Source: Phycisphaerales bacterium | Lineage (GTDB): Bacteria > Planctomycetota > Phycisphaerae > Phycisphaerales > SM1A02 | NCBI GenBank assembly: GCA_029245245.1 | Contig: JAQWPT010000034.1 | Location: 124,001-188,000 of the forward strand | Reading direction: 5' to 3' | Length of the DNA stretch: 64,000 nucleotides | Part shown: piece by piece, positions 1-8,287 of the stretch | How positions within the stretch are numbered: position 1 is the first letter of the stretch | How the letters are laid out: every line of letters starts with the position of its first letter | Program-made: the position numbers and the translations under genes | Notes under the pieces: generated by a model | Database searches by the model: none | What the model saw: the letters and a program-made list of their open reading frames with translations, nothing else | What the model was told of the DNA's origin: nothing

Positions 1-2
1 GT

Positions 3-575
3 GGTCGCGTGGACGCCATCCTCACCGGCATCGGGACCGTGCTCGCAGACGACCCCCGCCTGACAGCCCGGGATGGTCGACGTCGTCGCACGGCACGGCG
101 GGTCGTCGTCGATCCCGACCTGCGCATCCCACGCGATGCCGCCCTGCTGCAGACTCTCGGTGATGCGCCACTGACCATCGCATGCAGCGATTCTTCGCAT
201 GCAGGCAAGCCGGACCGGGTGACTGAACTGGCCGGGGCCGGTGTCGATGTGCTGCCACTGCCACCCGTCGAGGGCAGGCTTTCGATGGCAAATCTGCTTG
301 TCCACCTTTCCGGCGTACACAACTGCAGTACCGTGCTGGTCGAATCGGGGCCAGGACTGTTTGGATCGCTGATGCAGGAAGGCCTCGTCAACGAAGCCAT
401 GGTCTTCGTGGCGCCGATCCTCCTTGGAGATGGGGAGGCCATGCCCGTGTTGACCGGATTCGCTCCGGGAACGATCGCCGACGGGGACTCGATGACCCTT
501 CGCTCGATGCATCGACGAGATGACGACGTCCTGCTGCGCTACGGCGTTTCGACCGGCGCAGGCACCAGCCCGTAA
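3..575 (+). CDS. ribD: RibD C-terminal part: 5-amino-6-(5-phosphoribosylamino)uracil reductase (5' end outside the window)
   Basis: This is the reductase half of RibD, which reduces the deaminated pyrimidine intermediate with NADPH in riboflavin synthesis in the cytoplasm. The opening stretch DAILTGIGTVLADDPRLTAR is the family's characteristic start of the reductase domain, and a Gly-rich segment with ESGPGLFGSLM follows near residues 115-125. The frame is open to the window edge, so the deaminase domain should lie upstream; the GTG at position 9 is internal, not a start. The gene ends at TAA and overlaps the convergent DUF4340 gene by 37 bp. Family assignment is secure; the missing 5' end cannot be judged. 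Confidence 0.9.
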   Translation, partial: GRVDAILTGIGTVLADDPRLTARDGRRRRTARRVVVDPDLRIPRDAALLQTLGDAPLTIACSDSSHAGKPDRVTELAGAGVDVLPLPPVEGRLSMANLLVHLSGVHNCSTVLVESGPGLFGSLMQEGLVNEAMVFVAPILLGDGEAMPVLTGFAPGTIADGDSMTLRSMHRRDDDVLLRYGVSTGAGTSP

Positions 576-1888
576 TCAACCGGACGCAGGTGCAGCACGA
601 GGAACTCCGGGTGCACCCGCAGCACGTTGTCCCCGTTCTCCATCGCCCATTTACCTGTCTCCGGCTGCTCTCGAAGCAGCCGAACGGTATCCAGTGGCGA
701 TCCGTCGAAGCCGAGAAACGTGACACGGGCCCGCTCAAGTTCGGCCGGGTAGTCGTCCCGTAATTCAATCTCGGTGGCCCGAAGCGTTGTCATGGACTGC
801 AGCAGTTCCTCGACACGTTCCGGGGGCACTTCCTGGTCGTCGTACCCGGGAGCCACCCAGTACTCCAACGATCGCTGAAGACGGAACGTGCCATCGGGCC
901 CCTCGATCTCGATCGTCTTGACGTCGGCAGGTCGCACTCGTGATGCACGGTGATCGATGAGCGTCGCGGGATCGGGAAGGATCGACGCCACGGTCCGTCC
1001 ATCGAGCGACAACACGACCGGCACCCCCTCGATCATCCCGGAACGGTCCTGGCTCGCACTGCCGAGACGATCACCCACGAGCAGAACCTGCGTTTCTCCG
1101 TTGCGTGTGATGGACAGTCGTGCCACGGGAGGGTCGAGTCCGTAGGTGGCAAGGTCTTCAGGTTCATCCATCAGCACATCCGTCCATGCGGCTCGGGCGA
1201 GATTGATCGCATGGGTCCCCATGGCCTCGGCGTCCACCCTCGTCTGGATCGGCTGAACGATCGACCATGTCCGACCCGAACGTTCGAAGACGACCTCGTT
1301 GTCACCCACGGAGCGTTCGATGCGATCGACCTCGATGTCCGCCCCCGGAAAGAGACTGTGCTCGCGCCACCGAACCGAATTGTCCTGGAACACCTTCCTG
1401 GGCAGTGCATCGTCGACGACGAGCACCTCACCACCACCGTCGAGGCGGATGTAGGCTCGTCCACCAAGACCCGACTGCCCCAGTTCGATCTGTATCGTCC
1501 GATCACCAGCTGAGTAGGCGATTGTTGCCCGTGGGGGCTGAAGCGACAGGCGGGCCAGATCTCCCTCCTCGATCTGCTCGATTCGATCGACGATCCGAGT
1601 CGTCAACGCCGCTTCAATCAACTCGAGCATCGACGTGTACTGCGCCGCGTGCCGGAACGGCGCCGTCATCCACCACTGTCCGTTCTCCCGTTGGAACTCA
1701 AGTGGCGTTTCACCCTCCACCCGCAACTCGATGCGATCGACCTCGTCACGTGGCAGCTCCTCGATCGCCACCAGCGGAGTCGACTCGATGCGTCGCCGCC
1801 GATCGGGATCCGATTCGTGGATCCACCATGCCCCGACCACCAGGGCGGCTGCACAAAGCACCAGGATGAGTGTTGCTGTCCAGCGCAT
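539..1888 (-). CDS. DUF4340 domain protein, membrane-anchored
   Basis: A 449-residue protein with one N-terminal membrane helix (about residues 4-22) and a long extracytoplasmic part rich in repeated beta-type segments of the DUF4340 kind. Such proteins commonly sit beside GldG-like and ABC-2 transporter genes; their exact role is unknown. The start is chosen at the ATG that overlaps the stop of the upstream gene as TGATG; a longer reading frame of 25 more codons lies inside the neighbour and is less likely. It is the last gene of a four-gene leftward cassette and overlaps ribD tail to tail. A role in assembly or regulation of the transporter is inference from context. Confidence 0.8.
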   Translation of the reverse strand: MRWTATLILVLCAAALVVGAWWIHESDPDRRRRIESTPLVAIEELPRDEVDRIELRVEGETPLEFQRENGQWWMTAPFRHAAQYTSMLELIEAALTTRIVDRIEQIEEGDLARLSLQPPRATIAYSAGDRTIQIELGQSGLGGRAYIRLDGGGEVLVVDDALPRKVFQDNSVRWREHSLFPGADIEVDRIERSVGDNEVVFERSGRTWSIVQPIQTRVDAEAMGTHAINLARAAWTDVLMDEPEDLATYGLDPPVARLSITRNGETQVLLVGDRLGSASQDRSGMIEGVPVVLSLDGRTVASILPDPATLIDHRASRVRPADVKTIEIEGPDGTFRLQRSLEYWVAPGYDDQEVPPERVEELLQSMTTLRATEIELRDDYPAELERARVTFLGFDGSPLDTVRLLREQPETGKWAMENGDNVLRVHPEFLVLHLRPVDYGLVPAPVETP

Positions 1889-3939
1889 CAGGTTCGCCTC
1901 GCCATCCAGACTCCCACGCCCAGGAGCAGAACGATGCCCGGGAGTACGAGCATCAACAACCACCCCACGACCTGCAGTTCCGTATTCCCGATGCCCCGAA
2001 GCCGCGCGACCTCCTGGGACAGCGGTCCCTGGGCCACCAACTGGTCCTCACCGGCAAGCCACGCTACCGATGACATCATCAACTCGTGGTTTCCAGGATG
2101 AAGCAGACTGATTCGATCACCCCCCGCCGACACCGCAACGTCCGCAACATTCGACAGCATCCAGGGCCCGGACCCCACCACCATCACACGCTGCGGGGAA
2201 TGTGACTCGATATCGCGTTCCACGGCATAGATCACGTTCACCGGGCCAGGAAGCTGCCTGTCTCCGCGACGAACCGGCCCAAGATCGAGCGTCGGCGTCC
2301 ATTGCGTCTCGAGCCACCGATTGTCATCCGGCGCGATGGAGGCCAGAACCTGGAAGTTCCCCGGCGCCCCATCGATCGGTTGCAGCGGTACCGGCAGGGG
2401 CAATGCCAGACTCTGCCCGTTGAGCGCACCGGCCACCGGGTGCGGAGGCGGAAACTCCGTCATTTGCTGGAACATCTGCACCACGACATCTCCGTCGACA
2501 TCCACGGCTTCCTGCAGGAGCACGGCGCCGGTATCGGCTTCAAGTCCAAGTTCCGCTGCAAGCGCCGCCCAGGGGTCCGGTTGTCCGTAGCGAGGAAGAA
2601 AACTCGGGTACAGGCTCAGCAGGACGGATGCCCCCTGGTCCAGCAGGTGCGAGGTGGCTTCCAGCAGTCGCTTCTCCGCGCTGCCGATTTCAAACCCGAT
2701 TCGTTCCGAGGGTGCCAGCACGACCCAGACCACCGGAGTCCCGGCAGGAAACGCGGGCTGGGGGGCCAGCGCGACCGGCCACTGGGAAACGTCGATTCGG
2801 GCCGCTTCCAGCAGAGTGGTGATGCCGGTGACATCCGCCTGTTGTGGGTGGGCATCGAGCCTGGATACCTCGTCGGCATGCACGAAGACGACGGTGGGCA
2901 TGGTCTCCTGCTGCATCGATCGAATCGCCGACGACAACAACTGCTCCCCACGGAACCGTTGATCCATGCGGACCGACCCCACCTCGTCCTGCCGCAGGTT
3001 CGTGGCGAAGAGCTGGGAGGCGGGGATGGCCATGGCGCGATCCGGACCGACGATGATGGCGGCCTCGCCTTCACGAAGACGTCCCGCGATGCGAGCCAGT
3101 TCAAGTGGTTGCAGCCGGGCCAGTCGATCGGCAGCCACGGCCAGGGCCGAGGCTTCCGAAGCCAGGGCGCTCGAGAGCCGGGCGAACTCGGGGGACTGCT
3201 CCGTGGGGAGGTTGTCCATTCGATCCAGCCGGCGTGAGGCCGCCTGCAACTCCATCGACCAGCGTGTGAGCCCCTGTTCGAGTATCGAACGCGCCGTCTC
3301 CAGATCGGGCAGCGGTGCACCATCATCCAGCGTCATCGACTCCTCGACCGCTTCAAGCACGAGGTGCCCCTGCCGACCAAGGAGCCGCAGCGCAGAGGCG
3401 ATCGCCTCCACCTCGCGTCCCGAAGCATCCTCGCCTCCCTGCCGGGCCAGCAGGCGGTCGATCCAGTCGGCGGTCGGCCCCGCGAACGCCACCAGGTTGG
3501 AGAACGCCTCGTGGGCTGCTGCAACACTGTCCTCGAAGGTGACGATCGATTCCGATTCTCGTTCACGGAGTTGCAGCAGCAACTGGTCGTACTCCGTCAA
3601 CGCGCCCGGCTGCGAAGGATCGATTCGGCGGACGTTCATGTCCGGTGCCGCCTCCGCGTAGCGATCGAGCACTTCGTCGATCTGCCGAACCACGGCCGGA
3701 TCGGTATCCGAATCCACCATCACGACCGTGATGCCCCATGGCCCCTCAAGGGTTTCCAGCAACTGCTGGGTTCTGGGACTCAGGGAGTAGGAACGGGACT
3801 TGGTCGCATCGATGCGTACGCGAAGATCCGGTTGCATGAAGATGTCGTTGAGGGCCACCAGCCCGACACCCATCGCGATGGCGAAGATGATGCTGCTCAG
3901 CCAGTGCTGCGCCTTGTTGAGGGATGGATTCATGGTCAT
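1888..3939 (-). CDS. GldG-like ABC transporter auxiliary protein
   Basis: A 683-residue protein with an N-terminal membrane helix (about 10-32), a large periplasmic region and a C-terminal helix (about 655-678) followed by a short Arg-rich tail. The segment SRSYSLSPRTQQLLETL just after the first helix and the overall plan match the ABC-type uncharacterised transport (GldG) family, whose members work with an ABC-2 permease and ATPase. The chosen ATG overlaps the permease stop as ATGA; in-frame upstream codons fall inside the permease gene. In Bacteroidetes such proteins belong to gliding machinery, but in planctomycetes the exported substrate is unknown, so no gliding function is claimed here. 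Confidence 0.8.
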   Translation of the reverse strand: MTMNPSLNKAQHWLSSIIFAIAMGVGLVALNDIFMQPDLRVRIDATKSRSYSLSPRTQQLLETLEGPWGITVVMVDSDTDPAVVRQIDEVLDRYAEAAPDMNVRRIDPSQPGALTEYDQLLLQLRERESESIVTFEDSVAAAHEAFSNLVAFAGPTADWIDRLLARQGGEDASGREVEAIASALRLLGRQGHLVLEAVEESMTLDDGAPLPDLETARSILEQGLTRWSMELQAASRRLDRMDNLPTEQSPEFARLSSALASEASALAVAADRLARLQPLELARIAGRLREGEAAIIVGPDRAMAIPASQLFATNLRQDEVGSVRMDQRFRGEQLLSSAIRSMQQETMPTVVFVHADEVSRLDAHPQQADVTGITTLLEAARIDVSQWPVALAPQPAFPAGTPVVWVVLAPSERIGFEIGSAEKRLLEATSHLLDQGASVLLSLYPSFLPRYGQPDPWAALAAELGLEADTGAVLLQEAVDVDGDVVVQMFQQMTEFPPPHPVAGALNGQSLALPLPVPLQPIDGAPGNFQVLASIAPDDNRWLETQWTPTLDLGPVRRGDRQLPGPVNVIYAVERDIESHSPQRVMVVGSGPWMLSNVADVAVSAGGDRISLLHPGNHELMMSSVAWLAGEDQLVAQGPLSQEVARLRGIGNTELQVVGWLLMLVLPGIVLLLGVGVWMARRT

Positions 3940-4652
3940 GCCCGGCGCTCCGTCTCCACGACGAGAATCGAAACCACCAGGAAGAAGAGTGCCAGGCTTG
4001 GGAAGTAGACCAGGCTCGACGTGTCGATGAGACCGATCGTGAAATCCTGCATCCGCAGGAACGGATCCCACGGTGCCAGGACTCCCCACGCCTCGGGACC
4101 GATCCAGCCCGGCAGAGCCGAGCGGGCAAGTCCCACCAGGATCCAGAAGAAGACCGTCAACAGGTACGCGATCGTCTGTGACGCGGTGACGGTGGACGCC
4201 AGCACCCCACTGGCGAGGTAGACCGCACCCACCAGGAGCAGGCCCAGGTACCCGGCGGCAATTTCTCCAGGGTCGGGTCGACCGTAGAACTCCAGGAGGC
4301 CCACCAGGAACAGTGTTGGCACCAGCAGGACCACCAGGTACCCCATCGAGGCCAGGAACTTTCCGAACACGAAGGCCCCGGTGCCCGCTGGCGATGCCGC
4401 CAGGAGTTCCCAGGTCCCCTGCCGCCGCTCCTCACAGATGGCTCGCATGGTGATGGCCGGACAGAGGAAGAGCAGGATGATCACATCGAAGGAGAACACG
4501 CCGCGGAGAGTGGCTGGCTGGCCGGGGAGGAAAACCCCGGACAGGAAGACGATGCCATTGGCAAGCAGAAACAGGGACCCGACGACATAGCCCGAGGGCA
4601 GCAGGAAGAAGGATCGAAACTCCCGGGCGGCGATGACACCGGTGAAACTCAT
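3936..4652 (-). CDS. ABC-2 type transporter permease
   Basis: A 238-residue integral membrane protein with about six hydrophobic helices. It starts FTGVIAAREFRSFF, a typical ABC-2/NatB-like amphipathic lead-in, and carries the conserved segment MRAICEERRQGTWELLAASP found in gliding-type GldF and copper-exporter NosY-like permeases. It overlaps the ATPase gene upstream and the GldG-like gene downstream, both as ATGA, so the subunits are probably made in coupled translation. With the ATPase it should form the membrane core of an exporter; the substrate cannot be read from sequence. Confidence 0.88.
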   Translation of the reverse strand: MSFTGVIAAREFRSFFLLPSGYVVGSLFLLANGIVFLSGVFLPGQPATLRGVFSFDVIILLFLCPAITMRAICEERRQGTWELLAASPAGTGAFVFGKFLASMGYLVVLLVPTLFLVGLLEFYGRPDPGEIAAGYLGLLLVGAVYLASGVLASTVTASQTIAYLLTVFFWILVGLARSALPGWIGPEAWGVLAPWDPFLRMQDFTIGLIDTSSLVYFPSLALFFLVVSILVVETERRA

Positions 4653-5446
4653 GGGCCGGCCTCCAGAAAGGCCTGTGCCGTCAGTTCCACGAAGACATCC
4701 TCAAGAGAGGCTCCTGCACCTGATTTCGATCGACTCCGCAGGGTCTCGAGGTCTCCCTCGGCGACCACGCGGCCTCGTGCAAAGAGAACAACCCGATCGC
4801 AGATGGTCTCCACCTCGCTGAGCACGTGCGTCGAGAGGAGGATTGTCCGGTCGGACGAGAGTTCCTCGATGAGTTTGCGAACCTCGATGACCTGCAGTGG
4901 ATCCAGGCCGGAAGTGGCCTCGTCCAGCACGAGGACCTCCGGATCATGCAGGATCGCGGCTGCAAGTCCGACCCGCTGGCGGTAGCCTCGGGACAGTTGG
5001 CCGATCAGTCGCGACGACGCGGCCTCCAGTCCACAACGATCCACCGATTTCTCAATCGCGGCCTTGGCATCCTGTACCCCGTAGAGCCGGGCACGGAACC
5101 CCAGGTATTCCCGTACCCGCATTTCGGGATACAGGGGGGAAGACTCCGGCAGGTACCCCACTCGGGCGGCAGCCTGCCGGCGATGGGTCACGATGTCGTA
5201 TCCGGCCACGGTGATCACACCGGCCGTGGGAGGAAGCACTCCACAGATCATCCGCATGGTGGTGGTCTTGCCCGCACCGTTGTGCCCGAGCAGGCCGACG
5301 ATCTCACCGGGCTGGATCTGGAATGATGCAGACTCGACCGCGGTCACCGGACCGAACTGCTTGACCAGGCCCTGGACCTCGATTCCGGCCACACCAGTGG
5401 GTCTGGCAGAGGCCGCTGGGCGATCCTGATTGAAATCAACTTCCAC
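4649..5446 (-). CDS. ABC transporter ATP-binding protein
   Basis: The ATPase of the four-gene export cassette. Walker A (GHNGAGKTT) lies at about residues 54-62, followed by a signature-like LSRGYRQRVGLA and Walker B VLVLDEATSGLD, where the usual Pro after DE is Ala. The predicted start is a GTG at 5446, giving 265 residues, the usual length for the NatA/GldA type; the longer in-frame stretch to 5698 has no family similarity and reaches into the divergent gene. A purine-rich segment lies upstream of this GTG. The stop overlaps the permease start. Start choice is moderately secure, function class is secure. Confidence 0.88.
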   Translation of the reverse strand: MEVDFNQDRPAASARPTGVAGIEVQGLVKQFGPVTAVESASFQIQPGEIVGLLGHNGAGKTTTMRMICGVLPPTAGVITVAGYDIVTHRRQAAARVGYLPESSPLYPEMRVREYLGFRARLYGVQDAKAAIEKSVDRCGLEAASSRLIGQLSRGYRQRVGLAAAILHDPEVLVLDEATSGLDPLQVIEVRKLIEELSSDRTILLSTHVLSEVETICDRVVLFARGRVVAEGDLETLRSRSKSGAGASLEDVFVELTAQAFLEAGP

Positions 5447-5492
5447 GGAATCCACCACTTCCCTGCAGTGCCCAGGCCCACCTCGAGGCGAT

Positions 5493-5512
5493 ACGACGCT
5501 ACGCAGCGTCGT
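5493..5512. promoter_or_regulatory. Perfect inverted repeat in a divergent promoter region
   Basis: Two 8-bp arms, ACGACGCT and AGCGTCGT, flank a 4-bp spacer in the 233-bp region between the divergent ABC cassette and the GAF-receiver gene. The symmetry and place suit an operator or an mRNA hairpin in the leader of either transcript. No known regulator motif is recognised. Confidence 0.4.
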
Positions 5513-5679
5513 GGACTCGACCGGATCACGGGATGCTCCCGATGCGGGGTCATGGAAGATTCCCAGTTGGAGGGTCCTATTGTCAAGCAGGGAAAGCCGG
5601 CAATCCGATGGTGGACGGTTGCTGGGGCGGATTTTCGAATTACGCTTCCTCTGAAAAGCCGGAGGGGGGGTTCGAGACC

Positions 5680-7266
5680 ATGAGTAATCTGCATCCACGT
5701 CTCCTCATCATCGAGGACCTCTCCACCGGGCCACTGGACCCGGCGGGTCTTGCATTGCACTTCGATATCGTGCCGGTTCCGAACCGAACCGCCGCCCTGA
5801 TCCAGTGCGCCAAGGACCCGGATCGCCCCAGTTGGATTCTGACCCCTGGGACCAGTTCCGGCAGCCTCCTCAACAGTTTCGGAGATGCCGTCGTACTCGT
5901 TTCCGAGAAGGGCTCGGTCACCTGGAGGGATGACCGCTTCGCCGCCCTGACTCCCGTAATCCAGGACCAGGCCACGGCCTGGTGCACCCAGGCCCCCCCC
6001 TCGACCCGCCGAACCCAGTTCCATGAGGATGACCGCCATTGGGAGATCCTTCGGGCCCCCTCCACGGAAGGCACCTGGCTGTGCCTGGTTCTCGAGGTCA
6101 CCAACGAACGCCGGCACCAGTTGCGGATCGAGGCCATCACCAGCGCCGGCTCCCAACTGCTGCATCTGGATCGCACGACCATCGCCAGCCTGAACGTCGC
6201 CGAGCGGCTCCGGCTGCTTGAACAGCAGATCGTCCAGCAGGTCCGTGAGGAGCTTCGATTCGACAACTTCGAGATCAGACTGCTTGACCCACGATCACGG
6301 CAACTGGAACTGGTCATCTCCGAGAACATCAACCCCCTCAAACTCGGGGAAGTCATCTACGCCAACGAAGAAGGAAACGGCATCTCGGGCTGGGTGGCGG
6401 CACGAGGCAAGTCCTATACCTGCAAGGATGTGAAGGCCGACCCGCTCTACCGGGAAGGCCTCGACGACGCAGCCAGTTCATTGACCGTGCCGCTGCGCAT
6501 GCATGACGAGATCATCGGCGTCTTCAACATCGAGTCGAACTCACCGGGCACGTTCGATCACCAGGACCAGGAGCTGGCGGAACTCTTCGGAGAATACGTG
6601 GCCATCGCCATGCACATGCTCGACCTGCTGGTGGTTGAACGCTACACCGTCAGCGAGCAGGCCTCCCGCAACCTCCTTGCCGATCTGAACGATCCCCTGG
6701 AAGAGATCACGGAGGTCGCCCGCCAGTTGGAAGATGACCAGGGGGCCAATTCATCACTGACGAGCCGGCTCTCCGCAGCCGTCTCCTCCATGCGAACCCG
6801 CATCGAGGCTTCCGCCGCCGGACCACGTTCGATCCTCGATGCCGAGCAGGCACTGCACAAGATCAAGGTCGACGAAGACGCGGCCGGCAAGCGCATCCTC
6901 GTTGCCGATGACGAGGAATCCATCCGTACGGCCGTGGGACGGATCCTCACCGAACTTGGCTGCACCGTGACACTCTGCGAAAATGGACGGACGGCCCTGG
7001 CCGAGTTCGATCGAAGTGGTGATGTCGGGTTCGACCTGGTCGTCTCGGACATCAAGATGCCGGACCTGACCGGATACGAGATTTTCCAGGAGGCGAGGAA
7101 CCGCTTCAAGGGCATCCCGGTGATCCTGATGACCGGCTTCGGCTACGACCCGAACCACTCGATCGTCCGTGCGTCCCAGGAGGGAATGCAGTCGGTCCTG
7201 TTCAAGCCATTCAAGACCGCCCAGCTCATCGAGGCGGTGAAGTCGGCCCTGACGACCCCGGCCTGA
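5680..7266 (+). CDS. GAF domain and C-terminal response-regulator receiver protein
   Basis: A 528-residue cytoplasmic signalling protein. Residues 1-150 are not assigned; a GAF sensor domain spans about 176-316; a helical stretch at about 325-370 resembles the dimerisation helices of histidine kinases but reads ADLNDPLEEI where the H-box histidine would be; a receiver domain occupies about 402-526. In the receiver the acidic pair D410/D411, acceptor D457, T485 and K509 are all present, so it should be phosphorylatable. No kinase ATPase domain exists. The ATG at 5680 follows a strong purine-rich ribosome site (5661-5670). Its 3' end overlaps convergent prmC by 41 bp. Confidence 0.85.
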   Translation: MSNLHPRLLIIEDLSTGPLDPAGLALHFDIVPVPNRTAALIQCAKDPDRPSWILTPGTSSGSLLNSFGDAVVLVSEKGSVTWRDDRFAALTPVIQDQATAWCTQAPPSTRRTQFHEDDRHWEILRAPSTEGTWLCLVLEVTNERRHQLRIEAITSAGSQLLHLDRTTIASLNVAERLRLLEQQIVQQVREELRFDNFEIRLLDPRSRQLELVISENINPLKLGEVIYANEEGNGISGWVAARGKSYTCKDVKADPLYREGLDDAASSLTVPLRMHDEIIGVFNIESNSPGTFDHQDQELAELFGEYVAIAMHMLDLLVVERYTVSEQASRNLLADLNDPLEEITEVARQLEDDQGANSSLTSRLSAAVSSMRTRIEASAAGPRSILDAEQALHKIKVDEDAAGKRILVADDEESIRTAVGRILTELGCTVTLCENGRTALAEFDRSGDVGFDLVVSDIKMPDLTGYEIFQEARNRFKGIPVILMTGFGYDPNHSIVRASQEGMQSVLFKPFKTAQLIEAVKSALTTPA

Positions 7267-8170
7267 CCGCTCGATCGACGACGAGAATCCGTTCGTCTCC
7301 GTGCATGTCCAGCCCGATACGGGCCGGGACAAGCCCGGCCTGTTCCGCCTTCTCGCGCACCGGGTCGGCCTGATCGTCACCGAACTCCAGGATGAACAAC
7401 CCGTCCTCGGCCAGGAGCGGGCCGACGCTGCCGATGATGGACGCGATGACGTCAAGACCATGCACACCACCGCGCAGGGCCATTGTCGGCTCGTGCTCAC
7501 GTACGCTGGCATCGAGCGTGGACCATGTCGCATCGGCGATGTAGGGCGGGTTGGTCACGACCAGGTCGAATCCCTCCTCGGGACGATTCGATGCCAATGG
7601 AGCACAGGCGTCACCGAGAACGAACTCGATGCGATCGGCTACGCCATGTCGTTCGGCATTGCGACCAGCGACATCCAGGGCATCGGCACTGAGATCGCAG
7701 GCCAGGATCTGGACCTCGGGAAGGTGCAGGGCCAGGGTGATGGCCAGGCATCCTGTGCCGGTCCCGATGTCGGCAACACGCTCGATGGCCGGAACATCAC
7801 CGCCGGCAGCCCCACCACGCTGGCGATCAAGCACGCGCTGGATGATCGCCTCGCTGGCCGAGCGTGGAATCAGGACCGATGGGTCCACCTCGAAGGAGCG
7901 ACCGAGAAATGCGCCTTCTCCAACCAGGTACTGCACCGGCTCATCCGCCGCCGCCCGGCGAACCAGCGGCCGCAAGCGGTCCAGTTCCTCCGAGGACGTG
8001 GGTCGATCCGGATCCGTAAACAGCAGGATGGGCTCCACCTCCAGCACGTGGGACAGCAGCATCTGGGCCATCACCTCGTGGCCCTCGATGTCCCGGGACG
8101 CAAAATGATCCCCCATCCACGTCAACAGTCGACGGGTCGTCCATGGATCCTCGATGGAATGGGTGGCCAC
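7226..8170 (-). CDS. prmC: PrmC (HemK): release factor glutamine methyltransferase
   Basis: This enzyme methylates the glutamine of the GGQ motif of peptide chain release factors using S-adenosylmethionine. The 314-residue protein has the helical N-terminal substrate-binding part with EPVQYLVGEGAFLGR, the SAM-binding segment VADIGTGTGCLAI, and the catalytic NPPY motif in VVTNPPYIADA, all hallmarks of PrmC. The start is GTG at 8170 with AGGAGGAG upstream at good spacing. In many bacteria prmC follows prfA; here prfA lies 49 kb away. The 3' end overlaps the convergent GAF-receiver gene. Confidence 0.92.
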   Translation of the reverse strand: MATHSIEDPWTTRRLLTWMGDHFASRDIEGHEVMAQMLLSHVLEVEPILLFTDPDRPTSSEELDRLRPLVRRAAADEPVQYLVGEGAFLGRSFEVDPSVLIPRSASEAIIQRVLDRQRGGAAGGDVPAIERVADIGTGTGCLAITLALHLPEVQILACDLSADALDVAGRNAERHGVADRIEFVLGDACAPLASNRPEEGFDLVVTNPPYIADATWSTLDASVREHEPTMALRGGVHGLDVIASIIGSVGPLLAEDGLFILEFGDDQADPVREKAEQAGLVPARIGLDMHGDERILVVDRAVRPGSSGPTSPPR

Positions 8171-8287
8171 GGGGTGGCTCCTCCTCTGGTGGGATCCCCA
8201 GCGTACAGTGGCGAAAGCGTACGGTCCATGCGATGGTCATGGACGATGGTGCCCGTCCACGCTACTGTTCCGCGCAGGAGACGCGTG

